DNA from: Rhodocyclaceae bacterium
GTDB taxonomy: Bacteria > Pseudomonadota > Gammaproteobacteria > Burkholderiales > Rhodocyclaceae
Direction: 5' to 3'
DNA length: 64,000 nt
NCBI GenBank assembly: GCA_023230455.1
Contig: JALNXH010000004.1
Coordinates: 170,099 to 234,098, forward strand
The stretch's first letter is position 1. Each line of letters starts with the position of its first letter. The notes below the pieces were generated by a model. It did not search any database. It was not told the DNA's origin and saw only the letters and a program-made list of their open reading frames with translations. This document shows positions 35,631 through 44,930 of the stretch, one piece after another. The translations under genes and the position numbers were made by a program.

Positions 35631-36586
35631 CCGATTTCATCTGCGACGTTTCCATCGTCATTCCGATCTACAACGAGGAAGAAAACCTGCCCGACCTCGT
35701 TGCGCGCATCGGCGAGGCCATGCAGCCCTCGGGCTTCAGCTTCGAGCTGATCTGCGTGGACGACGGTTCGCGCGATCGATCGGCCCACGTCTTGCGCGAC
35801 CTGGCGGAAAAAACGCCCTGGCTCAAGCCGCGTTACCTGATGCGCAACTACGGCCAGACCGCGGCGCTGCAAGCCGGTTTCGACGCAGTGGAAGGGCGCT
35901 ATACGGTCACCCTCGACGGCGACCTGCAAAACGACCCGCTCGACATCCCCGAACTGATCCACACGCTGCAAACGCGCAGCGACATCAACATGATTTCCGG
36001 CTGGCGCAAGGCACGGCAGGATGCGGCGGTGAACCGCAAGCTGCCGTCGATGATCGCCAACCGCCTGATCGCCAAGGTCACCGGTGTCACGCTGCATGAC
36101 TACGGCTGCGCGCTGAAAGCCTACCGCACCGAACTCGTCCGCCGCATCCGTCTTTACGGCGAACTGCACCGCTTCATCCCGGTGCTGGCGTTCGAGGCCG
36201 GGGCGAAAATCCTCGAAGTGCCGGTGCGCCACCACGCCCGCACCAAGGGCGTATCGAAGTACGGCATCGACCGTACCTTCCGCGTCGTCCTCGATCTGCT
36301 GTTGATGAAGTTCATGCTGCGTTACCTGCACCGGCCGCTGCATTTCTTCGGCGGCGCCGGGCTCTGGATGCTGACCCCCGGCCTCTTGATCTGCGCCTAT
36401 ATGACAGGGCTGAAGCTGTTCGGCGAATCCATCGGCGGCCGTCCATTGCTGCTGCTCGGCGTGATGCTGGTGCTGATGGGGGTGCAACTGATCGGCATGG
36501 GCCTGCTCGGCGAAATCCTCATCCGCGTTTACCACGAGCCCGAAGGACGCGAACAATACCGGCTGCGCCCGGCGCCGGAACGCTAG
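35627..36586 (+). CDS. GT2 glycosyltransferase, ArnC/DPM1-like (second copy)
   Basis: A 319-residue polyprenyl-phosphate glycosyltransferase with SIVIPIYNEEENLPDLVARI, VDDGSRDRS, the metal site in VTLDGDLQNDPLDIPEL, and two C-terminal helices (about 230-290). It resembles ArnC, GtrB and DPM1-type enzymes that load a sugar onto undecaprenyl phosphate. Since arnC is already present, this copy probably charges a different sugar for the nearby ArnT-like transferase. It overlaps the preceding gene by ATGA. Confidence 0.85.
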   Translation: MTDFICDVSIVIPIYNEEENLPDLVARIGEAMQPSGFSFELICVDDGSRDRSAHVLRDLAEKTPWLKPRYLMRNYGQTAALQAGFDAVEGRYTVTLDGDLQNDPLDIPELIHTLQTRSDINMISGWRKARQDAAVNRKLPSMIANRLIAKVTGVTLHDYGCALKAYRTELVRRIRLYGELHRFIPVLAFEAGAKILEVPVRHHARTKGVSKYGIDRTFRVVLDLLLMKFMLRYLHRPLHFFGGAGLWMLTPGLLICAYMTGLKLFGESIGGRPLLLLGVMLVLMGVQLIGMGLLGEILIRVYHEPEGREQYRLRPAPER

Positions 36587-36595
36587 GAGCCCCCC

Positions 36596-37570
36596 ATGCT
36601 GCGCAGACTCCTCCGCATCCTGCTCGTCATCGTCCTCGTCACCGTCGGCGGACTGATCGCCTTCCTCTACCTGGCACCGGAAACGTTTACTCGCCTCGCC
36701 GTCGCCGCCGAGCGCAGCAGAGCCGGGCTGGTACGCAAGGAAATCGTGCTGCCGGACGGTCTGCGCTACGCCTACCTCGAAGGCGGCCAGGGCGAACCGC
36801 TATTGCTGCTGCACGGCTTCGGCGCCAACAAGGACAACTTCATCCGGATTGCACCTTACCTGACCGCGCGTTACCGGCTGATCGTTCCGGACCACATCGG
36901 TTTCGCCGAATCGTCGCATAACGCCCAAGCCGGCTACGGACCCGATATCCAGGCGGAGCGGCTGCATGCGCTGCTGCTGGCGCTCGGCATCCGCGGCAAG
37001 GTCCATGTCGGCGGCAATTCGATGGGCGGACTGATCGCCCTGCACTACGGGCTGCACTATCCCCAAGACACGGCCAGCCTGTGGCTGCTCGATCCCGCCG
37101 GCGCCACCAGCGCACCGCCGACCGAGTTTCTCAAGGCCGTCGCCGCGGGACCGAAAAACCCCCTGCTGGTGGGCAGCACCGAGGATCTCGCCTATCTGTT
37201 GTCGCAGGCGGCCTCCAAACCGCCGTTCATTCCGCGCCCGATGCTGGCCGTCTTCGCCCAGGAACGCATCGCCAACCAGGCGCTGGAAAAAAAGATCCTC
37301 GCCGATCTGTTCAAGGATCGCACCGAGCAGCGCATTGCCGGCATGGCCCTGCCGACACTGATCGTCTGGGGCGACGAAGACCGCCTGCTGGCGCCCGCCG
37401 GCGCCGAGATCCTGCATCGCCTGTTGCCCAACTCGCAGGTGGCGATGATGCCCGACATCGGCCACATGCCGATGATCGAAGATCCAGCCGCGACGGCCGC
37501 GGATTTCCTGCGCTTCGCCTCCGGGCTTAACTCCGGGCTTAAGGATGCCCCGGCCGCGGGAACGCCGTGA
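36596..37570 (+). CDS. Alpha/beta hydrolase, membrane-anchored
   Basis: A 324-residue protein with an N-terminal helix (LLRILLVIVLVTVGGLIAFL) and an alpha/beta hydrolase domain. The nucleophile Ser142 is in GGNSMGGLIALHYG; PLLLLHGFGANKDNF forms the oxyanion loop region; the acid is in IVWGDEDRL and the His in DIGHMPMIEDP. The substrate is unknown, and lipase-like or esterase activity on a membrane lipid fits the anchor. AGGAGC precedes the ATG. Confidence 0.82.
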   Translation: MLRRLLRILLVIVLVTVGGLIAFLYLAPETFTRLAVAAERSRAGLVRKEIVLPDGLRYAYLEGGQGEPLLLLHGFGANKDNFIRIAPYLTARYRLIVPDHIGFAESSHNAQAGYGPDIQAERLHALLLALGIRGKVHVGGNSMGGLIALHYGLHYPQDTASLWLLDPAGATSAPPTEFLKAVAAGPKNPLLVGSTEDLAYLLSQAASKPPFIPRPMLAVFAQERIANQALEKKILADLFKDRTEQRIAGMALPTLIVWGDEDRLLAPAGAEILHRLLPNSQVAMMPDIGHMPMIEDPAATAADFLRFASGLNSGLKDAPAAGTP

Positions 37571-37606
37571 AGCGTCCCCGCCCCGGATACCCCTCTCCCG
37601 AATCCG

Positions 37607-38560
37607 ATGCGTTCGCTGTTCCGCATAAGCTGTAGCCTCGCGCTGGTCGCGCTGGTGATCGCCCTGGTCGGCCCACAGCGAGTGCTGGCCGCGTTCGCCA
37701 CGGCCGACCCGCGCTGGCTCGGCGCCGGCCTCGGCGCCGCGATCCTCGCCACCCTGCTCTCCGCCGGACGCTGGCATGCGCTGGCCGCCTGGCTGGGCGC
37801 CGATGCGCCCTACGGTGCAATGCTGACGGCCTATTGGCGCGGCATCACCACCAACACCGTGCTGCCCGGCGGCCATCTCGGCGGCGATGCGATGCGTGCG
37901 CTGCACCTGCAGCGGCGCGGCCATCCGCTCGGCGTCGCCGCCGCCAGCGTGGTGCTCGACCGTTTCAGCGGACTGTGGATGCTGATGGCGATCTCGCTCG
38001 CCGGCACCGCGCTGGCGCAGGCCCTGCACATCCTGCCGGCCGGCCTGCTGCGCTGGCCGGCGGCGCTTACCGCGCTGCTCGCCGCCGCCGTTCTGGCGGC
38101 GCCGCTGCTGCTGTGGCAAATCTCGACCCGGTTGGCCCGCTGGCTGCCGGCGAAACTGGCCAGCGCGCTGGCCATCGTGCATCAGCGGCCGCAACCGCTG
38201 CGCCTGTATTTCGGCCAGATGCTCTGGTCGGCCGCGGTACAGGGCCTGTCCATCCTGGCCTTCGTCAGCGGCGCCCGCGCCGTCGGCCTCGACCTGTCGC
38301 TGGCGGAATTCGCCGCCGCCGCCGGGCCGATCTTCATCCTCGCCGCGCTGCCGGTGAGCATCGGCGGCTGGGGCACGCGCGAAGCCGCCGCCGCCGTCAC
38401 CCTGGCGCCGCTCGGCGCGCCGCACGAACTGGCGGTGGCCGCCGCCGTGATCTACGGCCTGTTCGCCGCCCTGCAAGGGCTGGCCGGCGCCTTCACCTTC
38501 CTGCATGCCAAGAGCGACGCGGCGGCAGACTCAAACAGCGGAGAAAATCATGCTCGATAA
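37607..38560 (+). CDS. Flippase-like membrane protein (LPG synthase TM / YbhN type)
   Basis: A 317-residue protein with about eight helices of the lysylphosphatidylglycerol synthase transmembrane family (also called UPF0104 or YbhN-like). Typical segments are WRGITTNTVLPGGHLGGDAM, ALHLQRRGHPLGVAAASVVL and LPVSIGGWGTREAAAAVTLA. Relatives are associated with lipid flipping, glycolipid synthesis or hopanoid transport. It follows the hydrolase by 36 bases and overlaps bcp by 11 bases, so it probably completes the second glycan module. Confidence 0.8.
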   Translation: MRSLFRISCSLALVALVIALVGPQRVLAAFATADPRWLGAGLGAAILATLLSAGRWHALAAWLGADAPYGAMLTAYWRGITTNTVLPGGHLGGDAMRALHLQRRGHPLGVAAASVVLDRFSGLWMLMAISLAGTALAQALHILPAGLLRWPAALTALLAAAVLAAPLLLWQISTRLARWLPAKLASALAIVHQRPQPLRLYFGQMLWSAAVQGLSILAFVSGARAVGLDLSLAEFAAAAGPIFILAALPVSIGGWGTREAAAAVTLAPLGAPHELAVAAAVIYGLFAALQGLAGAFTFLHAKSDAAADSNSGENHAR

Positions 38561-39008
38561 AAAAATCCCCGATTTCAGCGCCGCCGCCACCGACGGCGAA
38601 ACCGTGACGCCGGCCGCCCTGAAGGGCAAAAAAGTCGTGCTCTACTTCTACCCGAAGGACAGCACGCCCGGCTGCACCACCGAAGCCCAGCAATTCCGCG
38701 ACCTGCACGGCGAATTTCTCAAGGCCGGCGCCACACTCTACGGCGTTTCCCGAGACAGCCTCAAGTCGCACGACAACTTCCGCAGCAAGCAAGGCCTCCC
38801 CTTCGCGCTGATCTCCGATGCCGACGAAGCCCTGTGCACGCTGTTCGGCGTCATCAAGCTGAAAAATATGTACGGCAAGCAGGTCAGAGGTATCGAACGC
38901 AGCACCTTCCTGATCGACGGCAAAGGCGTGCTGCGCCAGGAATGGCGCGGTGTAAAGGCCGACGGGCATGCAGCGGCGGTGCTGGAAGCGGTGCGCAACC
39001 TCGGCTGA
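38550..39008 (+). CDS. bcp: Thiol peroxidase Bcp (peroxiredoxin Q)
   Basis: A 152-residue peroxiredoxin that reduces H2O2 and organic peroxides. The peroxidatic Cys lies in YPKDSTPGCTTEAQQFRDLH, which has the Q-type spacing PGCTTEA. The usual second Cys five positions on is absent (Ala-Gln follows), so it is likely a 1-Cys type or uses a distant Cys (LCTLFG). The C-terminus carries RSTFLIDGKGVLRQEW. It overlaps the flippase-like gene by 11 bases. Confidence 0.92.
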   Translation: MLDKKIPDFSAAATDGETVTPAALKGKKVVLYFYPKDSTPGCTTEAQQFRDLHGEFLKAGATLYGVSRDSLKSHDNFRSKQGLPFALISDADEALCTLFGVIKLKNMYGKQVRGIERSTFLIDGKGVLRQEWRGVKADGHAAAVLEAVRNLG

Positions 39009-39229
39009 TTCCGCCACCGAGCAGGCGAACCTTAAACATTTATCGCAATCCAGGAACCCGGCGATTCCTCGGCGCACGGCGGCGCCTAACCGCAGATAGT
39101 AGGATCGCCCCGATCCGGCCGCGGGCAGTAAAGAAGGAAGTTCCCCGCCCTGTTCATTTGAATGCGGATGCGTCCGCGGCCCTAAAAAGACAACATCCTT
39201 TTTTGTTGAGCCACCCTCCGGGAGCCCCG

Positions 39230-40675
39230 ATGAACGCCAAGCGCAGCGCCAAGTCCACCAAGACGACCAAGCTCTTCGTCCTCGACACAAATGTGCTGAT
39301 GCACGACCCGAACAGCCTCTACCGCTTCGAGGAGCACGACATCTACGTGCCGATGATGACCCTCGAGGAACTCGACGCCAACAAGAAAGGCATGTCGGAA
39401 GTGGCGCGCAACGCGCGCCAGGCCAGCCGCATGCTCGACGAGATCGTCAGCGGATCGGAAGAGGACATCCACAAGGGCACCGACCTGATCGGCCCTTCGC
39501 ACGATCTCGCCAGCGGCCGTCTCTACCTACAGACCGAGGCGATCAACAACGCACTGCCGACCACCATGCCCACCGCCAAGGGCGACAACCAGATCCTCGC
39601 GGTGGTGATGCACCTGGCCAAGACCTTCCCCAAGCGTCCGGTGATCCTGGTGTCGAAAGACATCAACATGCGCATCAAGGCCCGCGCCCTCGGCCTCGAA
39701 GCGCAGGACTACTTCAACGATAAGGTACTGGAGGATACCGACCTCCTCTACACCGGCACCCTGGAATTGCCCGCCAATTTCTGGGACAGCCACGGCAGCA
39801 ACATGAAGTCGTGGAAGCAGGACGGCAAGACCCTCTACCAGGTGCAGGGTCCGCTCTGCCCCGACCTGCTGATCAACGAGTTCGTCTATCTCGAAGCCGG
39901 CCAGGACAAGCCATTCACCGCCATCGTGCGCGAGAACAAGGGCAAGGCCGCGGTGATCTCGACGCTGGTGGACTACAGCCACACCAAGAATTCGGTGTGG
40001 GGCATCACCGCGCGCAACCGCGAGCAGAATTTCGCCCTCAACCTGCTGATGGACCCGGAGATCGACTTCGTCACCCTGCTCGGCCAGGCCGGCACCGGCA
40101 AGACGCTGCTGACGCTGGCCTCGGCGCTGACGCAGACGCTGGAGACCAAACGCTATTCCGAAATCATCATCACCCGCGTCACCGTGCCGGTGGGCGAAGA
40201 CATCGGCTTCCTGCCCGGCACCGAGGAGGAAAAGATGACGCCGTGGATGGGCGCCATCGAGGACAACCTCGACGTCCTCAACCGCCCCCACGACGAACCC
40301 ACCGGCGAAAAGAGCGGCGCCTACGGCGGCGACTGGGGCCGTGCCGCGACCATGGACCTGATCCGCAGCCGGATCAAGATCAAGTCGCTCAACTTCATGC
40401 GCGGCCGCACCTTCATCAACAAGTTCCTGATCATCGACGAAGCGCAGAACCTGACGCCGAAGCAGATGAAGACCCTGGTCACCCGTGCCGGCCCCGGCAC
40501 CAAAGTGGTGTGCCTGGGCAACATCGCGCAGATCGACACGCCCTACCTGACCGAAGGCAGTTCCGGCATCACCTACGTCGTCGACCGCTTCAAGGGCTGG
40601 CCGCACTCGGGCCACATCACCCTGCAACGCGGCGAACGCTCGCGGCTGGCCGACCACGCGGCGGAAGTGCTGTAG
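39230..40675 (+). CDS. phoH: PIN domain-PhoH ATPase
   Basis: A 481-residue protein with an N-terminal PIN ribonuclease domain (KLFVLDTNVLMHDPNSLYRF, then MTLEELDANKKGM, about 15-150) and a C-terminal PhoH-type ATPase with the Walker A loop LLGQAGTGKTLLTLA near residue 285 and Walker B FLIIDEAQNLTPKQMKT. PIN-PhoH proteins act as RNA helicase/RNases in mycobacterial studies. The start at ATG 39230 follows GGGAGC. The 221 bp between it and bcp show no open frame or obvious structure. Confidence 0.92.
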   Translation: MNAKRSAKSTKTTKLFVLDTNVLMHDPNSLYRFEEHDIYVPMMTLEELDANKKGMSEVARNARQASRMLDEIVSGSEEDIHKGTDLIGPSHDLASGRLYLQTEAINNALPTTMPTAKGDNQILAVVMHLAKTFPKRPVILVSKDINMRIKARALGLEAQDYFNDKVLEDTDLLYTGTLELPANFWDSHGSNMKSWKQDGKTLYQVQGPLCPDLLINEFVYLEAGQDKPFTAIVRENKGKAAVISTLVDYSHTKNSVWGITARNREQNFALNLLMDPEIDFVTLLGQAGTGKTLLTLASALTQTLETKRYSEIIITRVTVPVGEDIGFLPGTEEEKMTPWMGAIEDNLDVLNRPHDEPTGEKSGAYGGDWGRAATMDLIRSRIKIKSLNFMRGRTFINKFLIIDEAQNLTPKQMKTLVTRAGPGTKVVCLGNIAQIDTPYLTEGSSGITYVVDRFKGWPHSGHITLQRGERSRLADHAAEVL

Positions 40676-40712
40676 CACCGCACGCCAGAGAAACCCGGCA
40701 GCGAAAGCCCAC

Positions 40713-40738
40713 GCCCGCCAGGTCGCGGGCTTTTTTTT
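40713..40738 (+). terminator. Intrinsic terminator after phoH
   Basis: Stem GCCCGC / GCGGGC with loop CAGGTC, followed by eight T. It lies 37 bases after the phoH stop codon and ends the plus-strand run. Confidence 0.85.
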
Positions 40739-40907
40739 CCACCATCCGGCACTCTCCCCAAACGAGGGGGGCGCTATCGGCAGCGCTGACTTATAGTCGG
40801 CTACAGTTTCCAAGCGTTGCGCCCTCACCGTGCTACGGCCGAAGCGCAGCAACGGGGTCAGGCCAGCCCCCACCCGAAGCCTGGCTCGATAACGCCAGGA
40901 GAATGCC

Positions 40908-41321
40908 GTGAGCATTGAACGGAACAAGGCCGTAGTTCGCACGCTGATGCAGAATTTCGATCCACAGAATATCGACAAAGCGCTGGACCAGTTGGCCGAC
41001 GATGCGATCTGGACGCTGGTGGGCCAGCCGCGCCGCTTCGCCTATGCCGGATCGAAGAACAAGAAGGATTGCGCCGAGCAGTTGCGCGGCTTTCTCAGCA
41101 TGATGGCAAAGTTCCGCTGGGAGCCGAAAGTGATGACGGCGGAGGACGACCGCGTCGCTGTCGAAGCGGTGTCGGCCGGCGAAACGGCGGACGGAAAGAA
41201 ATACAGCAACACCTACCACATGCTGTTCACGCTGCGCGACGGCAAGATCGTCAACGTCCGCGAATACCTCGATCCACTGGAGGTTTTGGAATTCACCGGG
41301 GCGATGACCTTCCCGGCCTGA
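40908..41321 (+). CDS. NTF2-like/SnoaL-like protein
   Basis: A 137-residue protein of the NTF2-like fold, common in ketosteroid isomerases and polyketide cyclases but mostly of unknown substrate. The N-terminus NKAVVRTLMQNFDPQNIDKA and the middle DQLADDAIWTLVGQPRRF fit the SnoaL pattern, ending YLDPLEVLEFTGAM. The start is GTG with AGGAGAA upstream. It faces the histidine-kinase homologue tail-to-tail (13 bases apart) with no other partner. Enzymatic function is unknown. Confidence 0.75.
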   Translation: MSIERNKAVVRTLMQNFDPQNIDKALDQLADDAIWTLVGQPRRFAYAGSKNKKDCAEQLRGFLSMMAKFRWEPKVMTAEDDRVAVEAVSAGETADGKKYSNTYHMLFTLRDGKIVNVREYLDPLEVLEFTGAMTFPA

Positions 41322-41334
41322 TCCGGACGTCCGA

Positions 41335-42654
41335 TCAGGTACGCAGCGGACGTATTTCGGCCAGCGGCAGCTCCACCCAGAAGGTGCTGCCCAGACCTTC
41401 GGTGGATTGAAAACCGATGCGGCCCTTCATCCGTTCGGTGAGTTGCTTGGCGATCGCCAGGCCGAGGCCGGCGCCCTGACTGGCGGTCGTTTCCGCGCCG
41501 AGGCGAGCGAATGGCTCGAACAATTCGCCCTGTCTGCCGGCGGCGATACCGGACCCGGTATCGGCAATCGCGATGCGCAGATAGGCCGCTCTTGCTGGCT
41601 GACACGAGACGGTGACCGTGCCTCCTTGGCGATTGAATTTCACCGCATTCGACAGCAGATTCAATACCACCTGAGTCAGCAGCGCACGGTCCGCCCACAC
41701 CACCCATGCGACCGACGAGTCGCATGCGTCGACCACGGTGACGCCCTGCTCCCGCGCCTTCAGCGCGATGATCGATAGGCAGGATGGAATGATCTGGTCG
41801 GTGCGCACCGGCTCCATATCCACCTTCAGTCCGCCGGCCTCTATGCGGCTCAAGTCCATCACCTGGGTCACCATACCCAGCAGATGTACACCCACGGCCT
41901 TGATGTAGTCGATGGCGGCCAGTTGTTCCGCGCTCGGCGGCGGCGCAGTGTCGTTATGCAACTTATCGGCGAGTTCGATGAGCGTATTCAGCGGCGTGCG
42001 GAACTCGTTACCCATCGACGCCAGAAACACGGTTTTCGCCCGGCTCGACTGCTCGGCGGCACGCTGTGCGCTGAGCAGTCGAGCCTTGACCAGGGCGCGG
42101 TCGCGCGCGACCAGAACGCCGGCCAGAATCACGATTCCCACCGAGCCGAGCATCGCGGTCAACATCAGACCGGGCACGTCGGCGGCGGCGGCGAAGCTTG
42201 CCGGCAGCCAGCCCAGCACTGTCGCCGCATACAGCAGCATTATGGCGGTAAGCATGACGGCGCCCACCACCAGCAAAATCGCGATGTTGCCGAAAATGCT
42301 CAGCAGGGCAAGATTGGCTAGAAACCCGGGCAAAGCGAAGGAAAGAATGCCGCCCGTAAGAAACGCCCAGACTGCAATGATGACGACGCCGGCAATATTC
42401 GTCGTCACCAGCCCCAGGGTAATGTCGTTGGTGACGCGAATCAGCAGCACTCCAGCGATCGGCGTCAGTATCGCTGCGGCAAACAAGGCGTATTCGGCCG
42501 CCGGCAGTCGGCCTCGGGCGAGAAGCATGCCGACGAACATCAGCAACGTGACCAGCGAAATGGTCAGCAGGGACTTCGCGATGCCGCGATGCCGCGTATT
42601 TTTCTTTGGATCATTGACCAGGCTTTGCGGTACAAGCCAGCTGATGACATCCAT
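41335..42654 (-). CDS. Histidine-kinase homologue lacking the phospho-acceptor His
   Basis: A 439-residue membrane protein with about five N-terminal hydrophobic helices (30-185) and a kinase-like core. The H-box reads FLASMGNEFRTPLNTLIELA: the expected His of the SHE-x-RTPL motif is Asn216 (codon AAC). The dimerisation helix pattern is otherwise normal, and the ATP-binding parts look intact (NLLSNAVKFN, DTGSGIAAG, GAGLGLAIAKQL). It therefore should bind ATP but cannot autophosphorylate at the standard site. No response regulator is adjacent. An in-frame GTG at 42666 is an alternative start. Confidence 0.88.
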   Translation of the reverse strand: MDVISWLVPQSLVNDPKKNTRHRGIAKSLLTISLVTLLMFVGMLLARGRLPAAEYALFAAAILTPIAGVLLIRVTNDITLGLVTTNIAGVVIIAVWAFLTGGILSFALPGFLANLALLSIFGNIAILLVVGAVMLTAIMLLYAATVLGWLPASFAAAADVPGLMLTAMLGSVGIVILAGVLVARDRALVKARLLSAQRAAEQSSRAKTVFLASMGNEFRTPLNTLIELADKLHNDTAPPPSAEQLAAIDYIKAVGVHLLGMVTQVMDLSRIEAGGLKVDMEPVRTDQIIPSCLSIIALKAREQGVTVVDACDSSVAWVVWADRALLTQVVLNLLSNAVKFNRQGGTVTVSCQPARAAYLRIAIADTGSGIAAGRQGELFEPFARLGAETTASQGAGLGLAIAKQLTERMKGRIGFQSTEGLGSTFWVELPLAEIRPLRT

Positions 42655-42934
42655 TTTCCCACGCACCCTTTCGGCCTATTAATGACTATTGAATAACGGT
42701 TAATATCTTACATGGGACGATACCCGACCCATGCGCAATATGGCACGTACACGCGCTTAAACCGGCGTCTGACAGTGCGTAACAGCATGCGGCCCGAGAC
42801 AGATTCGGGCAATGGTTGAGGCGACAGCAATTCCCTTTCTAACGGTATGGTCAAACTCTGCCCGTCGCCCTCCGCGCGACGATCCCCCGGGACGCCGCCG
42901 AGGCAGAGGCATCGGCTGACCGACCCGCTGGCCG

Positions 42935-43621
42935 CTAGGCCAGCCGGCCGTCGGTCAACCGCAGCACGCGCCCAGCCCGCGCCGCGAGTTGCGGATCGTG
43001 GGTGACGATGACCAGTCCGGCGCCGCTTTCGGCATTCACTTCGAGCATCAACTGGAACACCGCCTCGGCGGTGTGGCGGTCGAGATTGCCGGTCGGTTCG
43101 TCGGCCAGCAGGCAGGCCGGCCGGGTCACCAGCGCACGAGCGATGGCGGCGCGCTGACGCTCACCGCCGGAAAGTTCGCCAGGCCGGTGGTCGACCCGGT
43201 GACCGAGGCCAACGCGCTCGAGAATGGCGCGCGCGGTGGCGACCGCTTCATGCTTCCCGACACGCCGGATGAGCAACGGCATGGCGACGTTTTCCAGCGC
43301 CGAGAACTCCGCCAGCAGATGGTGGAACTGGTACACGAACCCCAGGCTGCCGTTGCGCAGCCGGCCGCGCTCGGCATCCGACACCGCCGCCAGGTTCCGA
43401 CCGAGCAGGCTGACGCGACCGGCGCTGGGCACGTCGAGGCCACCCAGCAGATGCAGCAGCGTACTCTTGCCCGAGCCGCTGGCGCCGACGATGGCAACCG
43501 ATTCGCCAGGGGCGAGATCGAAGTCGACGCCTTGCAGCACGGGCACTTCCACATCGCCTTGCCAGAACGATTTGGAAAGGTCGCGGCACGCCAGCACCCT
43601 TCCCGCCAGAATCTCATTCAT
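42935..43621 (-). CDS. lolD: Lipoprotein-releasing ABC ATPase LolD
   Basis: A 228-residue ATPase of the LolCDE system, which detaches outer-membrane lipoproteins from the inner membrane for LolA. Walker A is GASGSGKSTLLHLLGG, the signature loop LSGGERQRAAIARAL, and Walker B CLLADEPTGNLD. It overlaps the LolC-like gene by 8 bases. Confidence 0.92.
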   Translation of the reverse strand: MNEILAGRVLACRDLSKSFWQGDVEVPVLQGVDFDLAPGESVAIVGASGSGKSTLLHLLGGLDVPSAGRVSLLGRNLAAVSDAERGRLRNGSLGFVYQFHHLLAEFSALENVAMPLLIRRVGKHEAVATARAILERVGLGHRVDHRPGELSGGERQRAAIARALVTRPACLLADEPTGNLDRHTAEAVFQLMLEVNAESGAGLVIVTHDPQLAARAGRVLRLTDGRLA

Positions 43622-44867
43622 AGCGCAGGGCCTCCGCCGGATTGATGCGCGAGGCGCGCCAACTCGGATAGAGGGTCGCCAGCAAGGTCAGAACGAAGGA
43701 CACGCCGGTGATCGCACCGACGTCACCCCAATGCAATTCGGAAGGCAGCTCGCTGATGTAGTACACGTCTTTGGAAAGAAAGTGGATGCCCAGCATCCGT
43801 TCGAGGAAGGGCACCACCACGTCGACGTTGAGCGCCAGCGCGACGCCGCCGCCGACGCCGAGAGCGAGGCCGATCAGGCCGATGACGATGCCCTGGACGA
43901 CGAACACCGCCATGATGCTACCGGGACTGGCGCCCATGGTGCGCAGGATGGCGATGTCGGCCTGCTTGTCGGTGACCGCCATCACCAGCGTGGAAACGAT
44001 GTTGAAGGCGGCGACGGCGACGATCAGCAGCAGGATCAGGAACATCATGTTCTTCTCGATCTGCACCGCGCGGAAGAAGTTGGCGTGGGTACGCGTCCAG
44101 TCAGTGACGTAGGCGTCCGGTGGAATCGCCGCATACAGACCGCGCGCCACCTGCGGTGCAGCGAACAGATCGGCAAGCTTGAGGCGGACGCCGGAGACCC
44201 GATCATCCATGCGGTAGAGCTTCTGTGCGTCGGCCATGTGGATCAGCGCCAGGCCGGAATCGAATTCGAACATGCCAACCTCGAAGATGCCGGTCACTGT
44301 GAACTGCTTCAGCCGCGGCAGCACGGCGGCCGGCGTCACCAGCCCCTGCGGTGCGATCAACGTCACCTTCTCGCCGGGGCGTGCACGCAGGGCGCGGGCC
44401 AGGTCGGCGCCGAGGATGATGCCGAATTCGCCTTCGCGCAGGCCGTTGAGACTGCCGGCCTTCATGTGGCGTTCGAAATCGGCGACGCGGTTTTCGTCGT
44501 CGGGGAGAATGCCGCGGATCACCACGCCACGCACTTGGCTATCGTAGGAAAGCAGCCCCTGCTCCTGGACATAGGGCGCCACGGCGAGCACGCCCGGCTG
44601 CCCTGCGGCGCTGCGCGCCACGGCGGGCCACCCGCTCAACTCGTCGTCTTCGCCGCTGATCTGCACATGCGCAGCGACGCCGAGGATGCGGGTTCGCAAT
44701 TCGGTCTGAAATCCGTTCATCACCGAAAGCACCACGATCAACGCCGCGACGCCGAGCGCGATGCCGGCCATCGAGATCATCGAGATGAAGGAAATGAAGC
44801 GGTTGCGCCCGGCGCCCCGCCGCTTGGCGCGGGTGTAACGCAGACCTATGAACAGTTCGTATCGCAT
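43614..44867 (-). CDS. lolC: Lipoprotein-releasing membrane protein LolC/LolE
   Basis: A 417-residue transmembrane subunit with the typical architecture: helix 1 (RNRFISFISMISMAGIALGV), a large periplasmic domain (about 55-265) and three C-terminal helices. Only one LolC/E protein is encoded here, as in many Betaproteobacteria where one protein forms both halves (LolF type). YEL and FRAVQIEKNMMFLILLLIV are also characteristic. Upstream of lolC on the opposite strand is an RpfE-type gene. Confidence 0.9.
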   Translation of the reverse strand: MRYELFIGLRYTRAKRRGAGRNRFISFISMISMAGIALGVAALIVVLSVMNGFQTELRTRILGVAAHVQISGEDDELSGWPAVARSAAGQPGVLAVAPYVQEQGLLSYDSQVRGVVIRGILPDDENRVADFERHMKAGSLNGLREGEFGIILGADLARALRARPGEKVTLIAPQGLVTPAAVLPRLKQFTVTGIFEVGMFEFDSGLALIHMADAQKLYRMDDRVSGVRLKLADLFAAPQVARGLYAAIPPDAYVTDWTRTHANFFRAVQIEKNMMFLILLLIVAVAAFNIVSTLVMAVTDKQADIAILRTMGASPGSIMAVFVVQGIVIGLIGLALGVGGGVALALNVDVVVPFLERMLGIHFLSKDVYYISELPSELHWGDVGAITGVSFVLTLLATLYPSWRASRINPAEALRYE

Positions 44868-44930
44868 TTCTCAATCACGGCTTACCCGACTCTTCAAATT
44901 TTCATGGCAAATTGAGCGAAGGACGCCCTT

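Noticed and set aside
36800..38506. A 568-codon minus-strand frame opposite the hydrolase and flippase-like genes
   Set aside because: Gln/Gly/Arg-rich low-complexity translation without domains, lying entirely over two well-supported plus-strand genes.
39527..40978. A 483-codon minus-strand frame opposite phoH
   Set aside because: Complement of the conserved ATPase gene, crossing its terminator, with no domain of its own.
42655..42934. Possible gene or RNA in the 280-bp gap between the kinase homologue and lolD
   Set aside because: No frame with a ribosome-binding site, no strong hairpin and no tRNA-like fold were seen; it most likely holds only the upstream promoter of the kinase homologue.
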